A DNA stretch of 64,000 nucleotides from JALYNX01 sp963780755. GTDB taxonomy: Bacteria; Actinomycetota; Acidimicrobiia; Spongiisociales; ZC4RG35. The stretch covers positions 124,001-188,000 of the forward strand of contig CAWACX010000001.1 in NCBI GenBank assembly GCA_963780755.1, read 5' to 3'. Positions 51,668 to 61,114 of this stretch are shown piece by piece; positions within the stretch are counted from its first letter, which is position 1; every line of letters starts with the position of its first letter. The notes under the pieces were generated by a model. That model had not been told where the DNA came from. It ran no database searches and saw only the letters and a program-made list of their open reading frames with translations. Both the position numbers and the translations under genes were made by a program.

Positions 51668-53116
51668 TTGCCGACAACCGTGACGATGCCCCAACTCGGG
51701 GAGACCGTTACCGAGGGCACGATCCTGCGCTGGGCGAAGCAGGTGGGTGACACCATCGCCGAGGACGAGGTACTGGTAGAGATCTCGACCGACAAGGTGG
51801 ACACCGAGGTCCCCTCACCGGCAGCCGGCACCGTGCTCGAGATCCTGGTCGGCGAAGGCGACACAGTTGGAGTGGGCACCGCACTGGCGGTCATCGGCGA
51901 GGCCGGCGAACAGCCCGAACCGGCCTCGGCGCCCGAGCCGTCGGCGCCGGTCGAAGCACCCGCTCCCGAGGCCGAGCAGCCCGAGGCACCGGCCCCCGAA
52001 GAGGCTGTGGAACCGGTGGCGGCGGCACCGGCAGAAGAGGCACCGGCGGCACAGGCACCTGCCGCAGAGGAGGGTGGGCAAAAAGAGCCCACCGCCGAGG
52101 AAGTCGACGCCTTCTTTGCCGAGCCCGACGAGACCGAGCGCCAGCCCAACCTGCTGTCACCAGTGGTGCGCAAGCTGATCAGGGAGAATGAGATCGACGT
52201 CGCCAAGCTGAGCGGCACCGGCCAGGGAGGGCGGATCACCCGCAGGGACGTCGAGGCTTACCTGGCGAGCGGCAGTGCGCCGGCCGCCGCTCCAGCGGAG
52301 GCTCCGGCTGCTGCGATCGAAGAAGCGGCGGCACAATCCGAGGCTCCTCAGGAGCCGGCGGCGACTCCTGTACCGGCACAGGTTGCCGATGAAGTCGGAG
52401 CGGATGTGGTCGGCCTGGACCGGATCCGGCTCCGGATCGCCGAGAACATGATCCTTTCCAAGCAGACCGCTGCCCACGTCTGGACTTCGGTGGAGGTCGA
52501 CTACGAGCGGGTGGAGAGGGTCCGGCAGGCGAACCGGGACCGGTTCAAGAAGGACGAGGGCTTCTCACTCACCTACCTACCTTTCATCTCGAGAGCCACC
52601 ATCGATGCCCTCAAGGCGTACCCGGTGGTCAACAGCTCCTTCGACCTGGAAGCGAAGACGGCCACTTTCCACAAGAAGGTGGATCTCGGGATCGCTATCG
52701 ACCTCGATCAAGGGGGGTTGATAGTCGCCCGGGTGCGCAATGCCGATGGGTTGCGGCTCGTGGGCCTGGCCCGGGAGATCCGCGACCTGGCCGACCGAGG
52801 GCGTGCCGGCAAGCTGGGTCTCGACGACCTGACCGGGTCGACATTCACCATCACCAACCCCGGGCCGTTCGGCTCTTTCATGTCGGCGGCGATCATCAAC
52901 ATCCCCAATGTCGCCATCCTCTCCACCGACACGGTGACCAAGCGGCCGACTGTGATCACGACACCCGACGGCCAGGACATGATCGCGATCCGTCACATCG
53001 GCTATCTGGGCCTGACCTGGGACCATCGGGCGTTCGACGGGTCCACGGCAGTGCTCTTCCTGCAGCGCATAAAGCAGAACCTGGAGAGTTGGGACTGGGA
53101 ACAGGAGCTGGCTTGA
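51668..53116 (+). CDS. 2-oxoacid dehydrogenase E2, dihydrolipoamide acyltransferase
   Basis: This is the core acyltransferase of a 2-oxoglutarate or related 2-oxoacid dehydrogenase, 482 residues. One lipoyl domain (1-80) has the lipoylation lysine in EISTDKVDTEVPSP. An Ala/Pro/Glu linker leads to the peripheral-subunit-binding domain (SPVVRKLIRENEIDVAKLSGTGQGGRI, about 160-195), a second linker, and the catalytic domain with the active His in TWDHRAFDGSTAV. A TTG start follows GAGAGGAG. Only E3 and E2 are in the window, with no E1. Its stop overlaps lipBA, which would lipoylate it. Confidence 0.93.
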   Translation: MPTTVTMPQLGETVTEGTILRWAKQVGDTIAEDEVLVEISTDKVDTEVPSPAAGTVLEILVGEGDTVGVGTALAVIGEAGEQPEPASAPEPSAPVEAPAPEAEQPEAPAPEEAVEPVAAAPAEEAPAAQAPAAEEGGQKEPTAEEVDAFFAEPDETERQPNLLSPVVRKLIRENEIDVAKLSGTGQGGRITRRDVEAYLASGSAPAAAPAEAPAAAIEEAAAQSEAPQEPAATPVPAQVADEVGADVVGLDRIRLRIAENMILSKQTAAHVWTSVEVDYERVERVRQANRDRFKKDEGFSLTYLPFISRATIDALKAYPVVNSSFDLEAKTATFHKKVDLGIAIDLDQGGLIVARVRNADGLRLVGLAREIRDLADRGRAGKLGLDDLTGSTFTITNPGPFGSFMSAAIINIPNVAILSTDTVTKRPTVITTPDGQDMIAIRHIGYLGLTWDHRAFDGSTAVLFLQRIKQNLESWDWEQELA

Positions 53117-54801
53117 CGGGGGAGGCGGACAGCGCGACCCACCGGCTGCTCCGGACCCGGTGGTTGGGCAGGCTCCCCTACGCCGAAGCCTGGGACCTGC
53201 AACGGGCGTTCCACGAGGGCAAGGCCCTGGGCCGCACCGGTGACGACTATCTCCTGTTGATGGAGCACCCGCCGGTGTTCACCATCGGGCGCAACGGGTC
53301 GGTCAACAACCTGCTCGCCCCTCAGGCAACGGTCGCCGAAGCCGGGGCGGAGCTCCATCACGTCGACCGCGGCGGGGACATCACCTTCCATGGCCCGGGC
53401 CAGTTGGTCGGCTATCCGATCCTCTCCATCGGGGATCCCAAGCAGGTGGTCCCCTATGTCCGTCGACTGGAGGAGACTCTGATCCGGACCCTCGGCGATC
53501 TTGGGGTCGAGGCGTGGTCGGAGCCCGGCTTGACCGGAGTGTGGACCGCCCTGGGGAAGGTGGCCGCCATCGGGGTCAAGGTGGCGAGGCGGGTGACCAT
53601 GCACGGTTTCGCCCTCAACCTCCATCCCGATATGTCCTTCTTCGAGATGATGAACCCGTGCGGGATCACCGACCGAGCCGTGACCGACCTCACCGAGCTG
53701 ACCGGTCGCAAGGTCACCATGGAGGAGGCCGTCGAGACCCTGATCCCCAATTTCGAAGCGGTCTTTGGCTACCCACGGAACGAGGTGCAGTTCGCCGCTT
53801 TCATCCGCGGCCAGGGGAGGGACGAGGATTTCGAGGTCGACCGCCTCCTGGCTTCGGGCACCTTCAGCGCCGACCGTCGCACGCAGGAGCCGATCATGGT
53901 CAACGGGCGGCTGCCCGGAGAGCCGCCCCGACCGGAGTGGATGAAGGTCACCGCCCGGCTCGATGGTGACTATCTCGAGCTGAAGAAGCTGATGCGGGGC
54001 CTGGAGTTGAACACCGTCTGCGAAGAGGCCAACTGCCCGAACATCTATGAGTGTTGGGGGATGGGTACGGCGACCTTGATGATCCTCGGTGACAAATGCA
54101 CCCGGGCCTGCTCGTTCTGCAATGTGACCACCGGTAAGCCAACGGAGCTCGATGTCTTCGAGCCGTTCCGCGCTGCGGAGGCCATCGCCAAAATGGGTCT
54201 CAAGCACGCGGTGATCACCTCGGTCAACCGCGACGACCTCGACGACGGGGGCTCGGAGATCTTCGCCAGGACCATCAGCGAGACCCGGCGCCGGTCGCCG
54301 GCGACCGAGATCGAGGTGCTGATCCCGGACTTCAAGGGGGATCGGGAGTCGCTGCAGACCGTGATGGACGCCAGACCCGAAGTCTTGAACCACAACACCG
54401 AGACGGTGCTCCGCCTGCAGCGTGACATCAGGACCTCCGCCAACTACGGGCGGTCGCTGGCGCTGTTGTGGCGGGCCCGGCAGATGGCGGATGGGGGACT
54501 GACCAAGTCCGGCCTGATCGTGGGCATGGGCGAGACCCGGGAAGAGGTGCTCGGAGCGTTGGCCGACATGAGGGCGGTGGGCATCGACATCATCACCATT
54601 GGCCAGTACCTGCGGCCGACAGCGCGACACCGGCCGATTCATCGCTATGTGCACCCGGACGAGTTCGCCGAGTACAAGTCGCATGGGGAGGGTTTGGGGA
54701 TCCCCCATGTCGAGTCCGGGCCGCTGGTCCGCTCCAGTTACCACGCCAAAGAGAGCCGTGAAGCCGTTCCGGTGAAGATCGGCACTCGTTCGAGCATCTG
54801 A
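53113..54801 (+). CDS. LipB-LipA fusion: octanoyltransferase and lipoyl synthase
   Basis: One uninterrupted frame of about 562 residues holds both steps of lipoate synthesis. The N-terminal LipB part (about 1-235) has HVDRGGDITFHGPGQLVGYPI, the catalytic cysteine in MNPCGITDRAVTDL, and the lysine of GKVAAIGVKV. The C-terminal LipA part (about 265-562) has the auxiliary cluster motif CEEANCPNIYEC, the radical-SAM motif CTRACSFC and the ending RSSYHA. There is no stop or start between them. LipB and LipA are separate genes in most bacteria. TTG 53113 overlaps the E2 stop (TTGA). The product would transfer octanoyl to E2 and insert sulfur. Confidence 0.92.
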   Translation: MTGEADSATHRLLRTRWLGRLPYAEAWDLQRAFHEGKALGRTGDDYLLLMEHPPVFTIGRNGSVNNLLAPQATVAEAGAELHHVDRGGDITFHGPGQLVGYPILSIGDPKQVVPYVRRLEETLIRTLGDLGVEAWSEPGLTGVWTALGKVAAIGVKVARRVTMHGFALNLHPDMSFFEMMNPCGITDRAVTDLTELTGRKVTMEEAVETLIPNFEAVFGYPRNEVQFAAFIRGQGRDEDFEVDRLLASGTFSADRRTQEPIMVNGRLPGEPPRPEWMKVTARLDGDYLELKKLMRGLELNTVCEEANCPNIYECWGMGTATLMILGDKCTRACSFCNVTTGKPTELDVFEPFRAAEAIAKMGLKHAVITSVNRDDLDDGGSEIFARTISETRRRSPATEIEVLIPDFKGDRESLQTVMDARPEVLNHNTETVLRLQRDIRTSANYGRSLALLWRARQMADGGLTKSGLIVGMGETREEVLGALADMRAVGIDIITIGQYLRPTARHRPIHRYVHPDEFAEYKSHGEGLGIPHVESGPLVRSSYHAKESREAVPVKIGTRSSI

Positions 54802-55018
54802 TGACCGGGCCGCTCCGGCCCAGCTGCTGGGCGGTCGTATGCGATCCCAAATCGAGCCACGCTTTCTGTCTCTACGGCCCGACGAGTGGGGCTTTTCGAT
54901 CCGGCTCGCGAACGCCAGAGTGGACGAGGAATCCGAGGATTGCTGTGAGGCGTGGCGGAGAGGCAATCAAGAGACTCTCGATCCGGAAGCGGTGGTCGAC
55001 TTCTACCTATCGGTGGCC
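54802..55018. other. non-coding gap after lipBA
   Basis: A short GGGCCG-CTC-CGGCCC hairpin (about 54807-54821) follows the lipBA stop and may end transcription. The rest has no convincing gene; an open frame from 54839 looks weak and overlaps the convergent SLH gene end. Confidence 0.4.
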
Positions 55019-56426
55019 CTAGTCCCGCTCCTCCGACGGGATGGGAGGCGGATCACCCGGCGGCGGCCAGGAAGGCGGTGGCTCGATCGAAGCCGGAGAC
55101 AACGGCGTGAGGCGGTCGGCGACCCTGAGGAAGAAGCTGGCGGCCTCTTCGCGGCTGAGAGTGCGATTGCGGGCAGAAACGCCCGCCGCCACAACCTTCC
55201 GTCAACCCGGCATCCGCAAACGTGTTGATGGCCGACTCCGCCCAATGCCCGCTGTCGTCGTTGAAAGCATTCCCACCAGAGGCTGGGAGCTTCAGGGCGC
55301 GCACGGTCATCGTGGCGAACTCGGCGCGGGTCAGCATCCGATCAGGGCAGAAGGAGCCGGGATGACACCCGGTAGTGATCCCGGCGGCTGCCACCTTGTT
55401 GATCGCGCCCTCGAACAGGTGCCCGTTGTCGTCGGAAAAGAAGTCCCTGGGTGCAGGTGGGAGCGCGAGGACTCTGGCGAAGAGGGCGGCTACCTCCCCC
55501 CTGGTCATCAAGCGCTGAGGGCACGCGAGCCGGTAGCCGCATCCGTAGAGGAGCCCCCGGGCGTGGAGCTCGGTGAGCGCCTTCTTGTGAAGGCTGGCGT
55601 TGTCATCGGTGAAGGGATCGAGGCATCCCACCCGCCCTTCCGTCGACACCACCACTTGGTCCATCGACATGGTGAGGTTGTTCGGTGTCGGCCAATCACC
55701 TCCGAAGTAGACGTTGAGCCACATCTCCCGGATCCCGACGCTGGATTCGGCCGCGCGACGAAACTGAATCCCGGTTCGCGTGAAGCGCTTCGTCCCGTCG
55801 AGCCATCCTTCGACAACGCCATTGGCCTGACCGGGAGTGTTCAGTTTCACATGGCCCTCGATACATTGCCACCGCCCCTGCTTGAGGCTGGCCCCTGGCC
55901 AGTACAGGCCCTCTCCACACTCTCCGGGCTGGTCGACGTGATAGAGGTAGATGCCGATGGGAACCGCTCCCGCCGGGGCCCCCTGGGTTCCTGCGGCGCC
56001 AAAGAGGCCTCGCGCCGACCATCCCGGGGAGCTCGGAGTCGACGGAATGCAGCCCCTCGCGCTCGCTGAATACAGGCCAGACAGGCCGGGAAGCTTCCCC
56101 GAACCGGCAGAGTTCCAGTCGCGCAGCCTGATGTGATAGCGGTACCAGGCCTCGTCTGGAGAGGGCAGCGGCACTCTGTCGAAGGGGCCGAAACCGCGGA
56201 AGCCGCCGGTGGGGATGGTGACGTCCAGGCCGTAGCCGGCGAATCCGGTGCTCACCCGCTTGCCTCTTTGGACGTCGAGTGAGCGGTAGTCGACGAGCCC
56301 TTCCGCCCAGTCCTCGGTCTCGAAATCTCGAACGGCGACCGGCTCGGCGGAGGCGGGGAGCCCGACACCGGCCCCGACCATCAGGGCGGTCAGGACGAGG
56401 ACGATTCCAGATCGGATTGCCGTCAC
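55019..56426 (-). CDS. secreted PL14-like protein with S-layer homology repeats, frameshifted near 55170
   Basis: After a signal peptide (GIVLVLTALMVGAGVGLPASA) comes a beta-jelly-roll region resembling polysaccharide lyase family 14 (AWYRYHIRLRDWNSAGSGKLPGL; GHVKLNTPGQANGVVEGWLDG; MWLNVYFGG). Next follow three S-layer homology repeats with the GC...FCP cysteine pattern. A +1 shift at about 55170 breaks the last repeat; correcting it gives NRTLSREEAASFFLRVADRL and a Pro-rich end at the TAG at 55019. The product would be about 468 residues, bound to the cell surface by its SLH repeats and acting on or binding polysaccharide. Confidence 0.8.
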
Positions 56427-56490
56427 CCGATGAAACCGTAGTTGCAGAACCGGGCTACGCGGTCACGAGCCGTCGTCTGGGTAACGTTGT

Positions 56491-57618
56491 GTGGCTTTGC
56501 TGGAAACCCAAGTGCCATCACGGCCAGGACGCCGATTCGATCACGCCGGCCGGATCGGCAGGCTTCGGCAATTGATGTCTGAGACCTCGACCGACGTCGT
56601 GATGCTCTCGGTCGGATCGGATCTGCCCTACTTCACCGGCTATGAGGCGATGGCGTCGGAACGCCTCACGATGCTCGTCGTGCGCCAGTCCGGTGACCCG
56701 ATGCTGCTCGTGCCCCAACTAGAGGCGCCACGAGTCGGGCCCGGCCCGTACGAGATGGTGGCTTGGGGCTGATACCGAGGATCCGATCGGGATCGTGGCC
56801 CGGTCGGTCGGCAAGCCCACCCGGGTAGCGATCGGCGATCAGACCTGGTCGACGTTCATGGTCGGGCTGCAGCGAGAGCTTCCGGGTGTGAGCTGGCAGC
56901 TGGCGTCGGACCTGACCAAGCAGCTCCGAGCACGAAAGGATCCCGACGAGGTGGCAACCCTGCGATCCGCTGCAGAGGCCGTCGACCGGGTCCTGGCCAG
57001 GATCAGGTCAGAGGTACGGTTCGCCGGTCGATCGGAGAGGCAGGTTGCCCGTGACATTGCGCTGCTCACCGTCGAGGAGGGTCACGACGTGGCCTCCTTC
57101 ACGATCATCGGCTCCGGTCCCAACTCGGCCTCCCCGCACCATGAGCCCGGGCTACGGGTGATCAACGACGGTGATCTGGTGGTCTGTGACTTCGGCGGCC
57201 GGATCGGTGGCTATTTCTCGGATGTGACCCGAACCTTCTCGGTTGGGGAGCCTGGCCCCGAGGAACTCGAGGTGCATGCCCTGGTCGAGGAGGCGAACCG
57301 CGTAGGCAGATCGGTGGTCGGGCCCGGCGTCGCCTGCCAGGAGGTCGATCGCTGGGCGCGTCGGTCATCGCCGGCGCCGGTTACGGCCGGTACTTCATCC
57401 ATCGCACCGGCCACGGCATCGGTCTCGAGGTCCATGAGCACCCCTACATGGTCGAGGGCAACAGTCAGGTTCTCCAGCCGGGGATGGCTTTCTCGGTGGA
57501 GCCCGGCATCTATCTTCCGGGGCGATTCGGGGTGCGAATCGAGGACATCGTGGTCTGTACGGAGAACGGGGTGGATTCACTCAACAAAGCCGAGAGATCC
57601 CTCGTCGTAGTCAGCTAG
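56491..57618 (+). CDS. M24-family Xaa-Pro aminopeptidase, two frameshifts
   Basis: This is a metallopeptidase of the creatinase/aminopeptidase P family. The N-terminal part (RIGRLRQLMSE; SVGSDLPYFTGYEAMASERL) ends at a false stop near 56770, where one extra base separates MVAWG from DTEDPIGIVARSVG. The middle frame has VCDFGGRIGGYFSDVTRTFS with the two metal Asp residues. Near 57353 a missing base shifts to SVIAGAGYGRYFIHRTGHGIGLEVHEHP and SVEPGIYLPGRFGVRIEDIV, giving the metal His and Glu residues. Joined, all five metal ligands are intact. The start (GTG 56491) is uncertain. Its TAG overlaps the convergent SLH gene stop. Confidence 0.82.
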
Positions 57619-58622
57619 TCAGCGCGGACCGTCGCCGTGGTGCGCTGAATCAATGCTCCATTCCATCGCCACTCTCCGACGAGTGTGTGGTTGCCCGGGG
57701 AGAACACCAATGTCGTGTTCCAGCGTCGCAATGCCTGTGTCGACGATGTTGCGATCGCAAGCCCGGTGATCGACACCGGGTCTCCGTCGAGGATCAGGGT
57801 GAAAGTTGTATTCGAGGCGGTGAACTGAGCCTGCTCGCCTGCTTTGTAAGGCAGGACCTGGAAGAAGCCCTTCTTGAACCAGATGGGTCCGCCCGCTGAA
57901 TGTCTCGATCAGCACCGAGCATGTGATTCCACCCTTGCCACAGCTGATCGGGGACCAATTGGCGAGAGGAAGCCGCTGTGGGTTGTGCGGGAGGTTCAGA
58001 GCACGGGTCAGAAGCGTGGCGGTCTCACCACGGGTCAGTACCCGGTTGGGGCAAAAGCGATTGTTGGTGGGAGGGTTGCAGCCCACAGTGATCCCGGCAG
58101 CAGCGATCCGGTTGATCGGCCCTTCGAGCACGTGGCCGTTGTCATCGATGAAGAAGTCCTGATTGGTGTTCGGCAGGTCGAGGGCGCGGGTGATGAAGGT
58201 GGCGAACTCCGCCCTGGTGAGGTTGCGGTCGGGACAGAAACCGGTTGTTGGTCGGAGGGATTGCACCCAACGGTGAGCCCGGCGCCGCACCTTCGGTTGA
58301 TCCCACCCTCGAGAATGTGCCCGTTGTCGTCGACAAAGAAGTCCGGCTGGTGTTTGGGAGCTTGAGGGCACGAGTGAGGAATGTCGCCGCTTCGGCCCTG
58401 GTCACGCTGTCGTTGGGGCAGAAGCGGTTGTTGGACGGCGGGTTGCATCCGGACGTGATATCGGCGAGGGCCATCGCCTCGATCCCGTTCTCGTGCGGGC
58501 TCCCGTTGTCGTCGACGAACGTTCCCTGGAGCACAACCGCGTCAGCCTGATCCGGCCAGAGCACTACAACCGTGCCCACCAGCACCGCCCCGGCGACACC
58601 GATGGTCAAGCCAGCGTCTCAT
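57615..58622 (-). CDS. secreted S-layer homology protein, multiple frameshifts
   Basis: This is the last gene of the leftward Mau-like operon. Joined frames give a signal segment (MRRWLTIGVAGAVLVGTVVV), then three S-layer homology repeats with DDNG.., GCNPPTNNRFCPN-type cysteines and TRAE.A.F.TRAL. The end is a small beta-rich domain (FFQVLPYKAGEQAQFTASNT; NHTLVGEWRWNGALI) that finishes at the TAG at 57615. Shifts are needed near 58610, 58345, 58273, 58250 and 57885. Start ATG 58622 overlaps the upstream stop (TGATG). The repeats would hold the protein on the cell wall; the terminal domain is unknown. Confidence 0.72.
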
Positions 58623-59081
58623 CAGTCGATCTGAAGCGTGTCCAGAACCTCGATTGACCCGGGGCAGCAAGTCGGCGCGGTCGATGTGGGAGCCGAGCAC
58701 CACATAGAGGCAGAAGGCCCGGCCGCGGTGAGTGAAGAACTGCTGTACTGCGCTCTGCTCGGGCAAGGCCTGTTGCAGGGCATCTCCGTCGAACTGGCGA
58801 GCCTGGAGGCCGGTGGGGATGCCTTGAGCAGCGAATAGGGGGGTGTCTGCGCTTTCAGGGCCGTATTCGAACAACGATATGAATATGTCCTGGTTGTTCA
58901 TCAACTCGACAGCGCCGGTTCCGAACGAGCCACGGAAGGGCGGGAGGGGAAAGGTCGAGAGATGCATGACGGTCGGCTCTACCGCTCCATCCGCCATCAG
59001 CTCGAATCCGCCACCGCTGATGGTTCCCTCCCATGCAACGGGAAGCTCCACGGCGACGCCTGATCGCTCGAGCCGGCTCAT
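58622..59081 (-). CDS. hypothetical protein of Mau-like operon, frameshifted near 58655
   Basis: This is a 152-residue soluble-looking protein with no recognised family (VELPVAWEGTISGGGFELMADG; NNQDIFISLFEYGPES; HRGRAFCLYVVLGSH). The raw frame runs on into the next gene, but a one-base shift near 58655 gives NEVLDTLQID and a TGA at 58622-58624. ATG 59081 overlaps the MauD-like stop by four bases, and its own stop overlaps the SLH start. No signal peptide is visible, so it may be cytoplasmic. Confidence 0.68.
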
Positions 59082-59780
59082 GACTCGTCCTCGAGCGGGT
59101 TCTCGTAGAGGGACGGGTCGCCGGGGAGGACCCCTGCCGCTCGCAGTTGCCCATCTGGCGGGTTTCGCCGATCGTTGGGGGTCAGCCTGATGGCATTGGC
59201 GTCGGCCGTCGACTGGCGAAGGAGGCCGAGCAGGTGTTTCCAGCTGGCGGCGGCGCCCTCACCGATCACCATGCCGGTCCCGTCGACGAGCATGAAATAC
59301 GGCGTCATCGGGACTTTGAACGCCTGCCACACCTCATCGGACATGAGCAAGGGGACACGGTGAAGGCGCGAGCTCCCGGACCCGGGATGGCGACTCCGAC
59401 TCCGGTCCCTTGGTGACGATCACGGCCCTGGTGTCCGGAGTCGGGGGTTCGAAGTCGCCGCTGAGCTCCTTCCAGAAGGTCTCACAGCTCAGGCATCCGG
59501 AAGAGAGGAAGGCGAGCATGGTCTTTCCTCGCCCCTGTTCCAGGCTGATGGTCTGAGCACCCCCTGCCAATGTGACCCCGTTGAGCGTGGTCGACGGCGC
59601 CCGTTCGAACCCCGTTGTCTTGGGCTGTGTCTGCGCGGAGCCCACGGTGACGGTGCCTTCCTCGCTGACTCCGAGCGCATGGAGCTGGCGCAGGATCTCA
59701 GCGTGGCTCTTGAGGAGGCCGGCGACCAGGATCGCCAGAACAGGATGACCACGGCCCTCGATGACGATCACGGCGGTCAT
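59078..59780 (-). CDS. MauD/TlpA-like thioredoxin-fold protein, frameshifted near 59353
   Basis: This is a membrane-anchored thiol-disulfide protein of about 233 residues. A short hydrophobic N-terminus (TAVIVIEGRGHPVLAILVAGL) is followed by a thioredoxin-like domain with the redox pair in FLSSGCLSCETFW, matching MauD-like (methylamine utilisation) proteins. A +1 shift near 59353 leads into LLMSDEVWQAFKVPMTPYFMLVDGTGMVIGEG, the cis-proline half of the fold. ATG 59780 overlaps the stop of the Cys-rich gene (TGATG). It probably makes or isomerises disulfides in the exported Cys-rich protein next door. Confidence 0.82.
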
Positions 59781-61114
59781 CAGGCGTTCCTCCCCCAGGT
59801 GACAGGCAGGCCGTTGGGGTTGCCGAAGGTGAAGGTCGATTGCGCCGATCCCGATGACAGGGTGTTCCGGATCGACCAGGTGCCGGCGTTGAACCACCCG
59901 ATCCCGGTCACCCCGTCGCCGTTCCAGTCCCCGGTCACCGGCCGGCCCGGTCCGCCTCCGAAGGTGAAGTCGAAGTTGGGATTTCCGGCGGAGAGCGAGT
60001 TGCGGAGCATCCAGCGACTGCCCCGGACCATGCCGATCCCGGTGGAGCCGTCACCGTTCCAGTCACCGACCACCGGCATGTCGCCGGGCTGGCCGAATGT
60101 GAAGTCGTAATCCGGGTCGCCGGCGCGATTCGAGTTGCGGAGCATCCAGCGATTGCCCCGGACCACGCCGATGGTGTGAACTCCGTTGCCGTTCCAGTCG
60201 CCGATCACCGGGATGTCGCCGGGCCGTCCATACCGGATCACCAGCTCCGGGTCACCCGGGCCCTTCCACCTGACGCAGGTACCAGATGAGGTCGGTGGCT
60301 CCCGCTACGCCGTGGCGGACGTTCTTGACCACGCCAACGGTGCGCACCCCGGAGTTGGAGAAGTCGCCGGCGACCGGGTAGTCGCCGGCGAGCCCCGAAG
60401 TCGAATGTCTGGTTGGCGCCGGGCCGCTGCTGGCGGCGATTGCGCAGCTGCCAGGTCGTACCCGGTGTAAACGGCCGGCCAGGCCGGATAAGGGCCTTTG
60501 GGTGTGGTGTCCGGTAACAGGCCTGCGGCGTTGTGGGTATACGTCGACTGGGAGACGGCCGAAGTCGTGGAGCACGATGAGTCCCACTCCCACGGCGGCA
60601 CGCAGGTGACCACGCGACAGGTGATCGGCCCGATGCACGGCTTGTGGTTGTTGCACTGTCCGTAGCGGAACCTGGTGCAGCAGGTCTTGCGCTCGCTGCA
60701 GTTGTCGTGGTTGCAATGGCAGTTGCAGTCGACGCAGGTGTGCGCACAGGTCCCAGAGCCGCCACAGCTGCACCCGCCGCAGCTCGCCGAGTTGCAGTCC
60801 AGGTAATAGCGGCTGTTGCCGTCGCAATAGGTGTTCCCCTCCGCCCGCCACCAACCGGCGACGATGTTTCCCGGGGGACAGGTGTTGACCCCGGTGATGT
60901 TGCAGCAGAAGTCGGTCCAACCGTCGTTGCACCGGGCGCCGGAACTGCATTGCCCGGGGACCACAGCTGCGTACGCGCTTCCGGGTCGAAGCAGGTAGGT
61001 GGTGGGTGCCGCCACCAAGGCAGTCCCCACCATCGCCGCCCGCCTCAAGAAGCCACGGCGGGATGTCCTGTTGTCGAGAGCCCGGGACGCGGCCTCGACA
61101 AGTCTCGTGCTCAC
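59780..61114 (-). CDS. Tat-exported Cys-rich MauA-like domain fused to GDWNGDG repeats, frameshifted
   Basis: The GTG at 61114 opens a frame with a twin-arginine signal (RTSRRGFLRRAAMVGTALVA). Next is a domain of about 135 residues with some 23 cysteines, including TCPPGNIVAGWWRAEG, SCGGCSCGGSGTC and CCTRFRYGQC. Its order and the CPPG..W spacing recall the MauA light chain of methylamine dehydrogenase. After about 60470 the frame shifts; joining across 60470, 60395 and 60258 gives four to five beta-propeller-like repeats of about 45 residues (PVIGDWNGNGVHTIGVVRGNRW, LRNS, FTFG). The product is about 440 residues. It overlaps genes on both sides. Function is inferred only. Confidence 0.75.

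Noticed and set aside
53002..54966. 654-residue minus-strand open frame
   Set aside because: It is the mirror of the lipBA fusion; no family motif, and it spans three rightward genes.
54839..55228. 129-residue plus-strand frame after lipBA
   Set aside because: No family, no ribosome site, and its second half is antisense to the SLH gene whose corrected end is at 55019. The first 60 residues could still be a relic.
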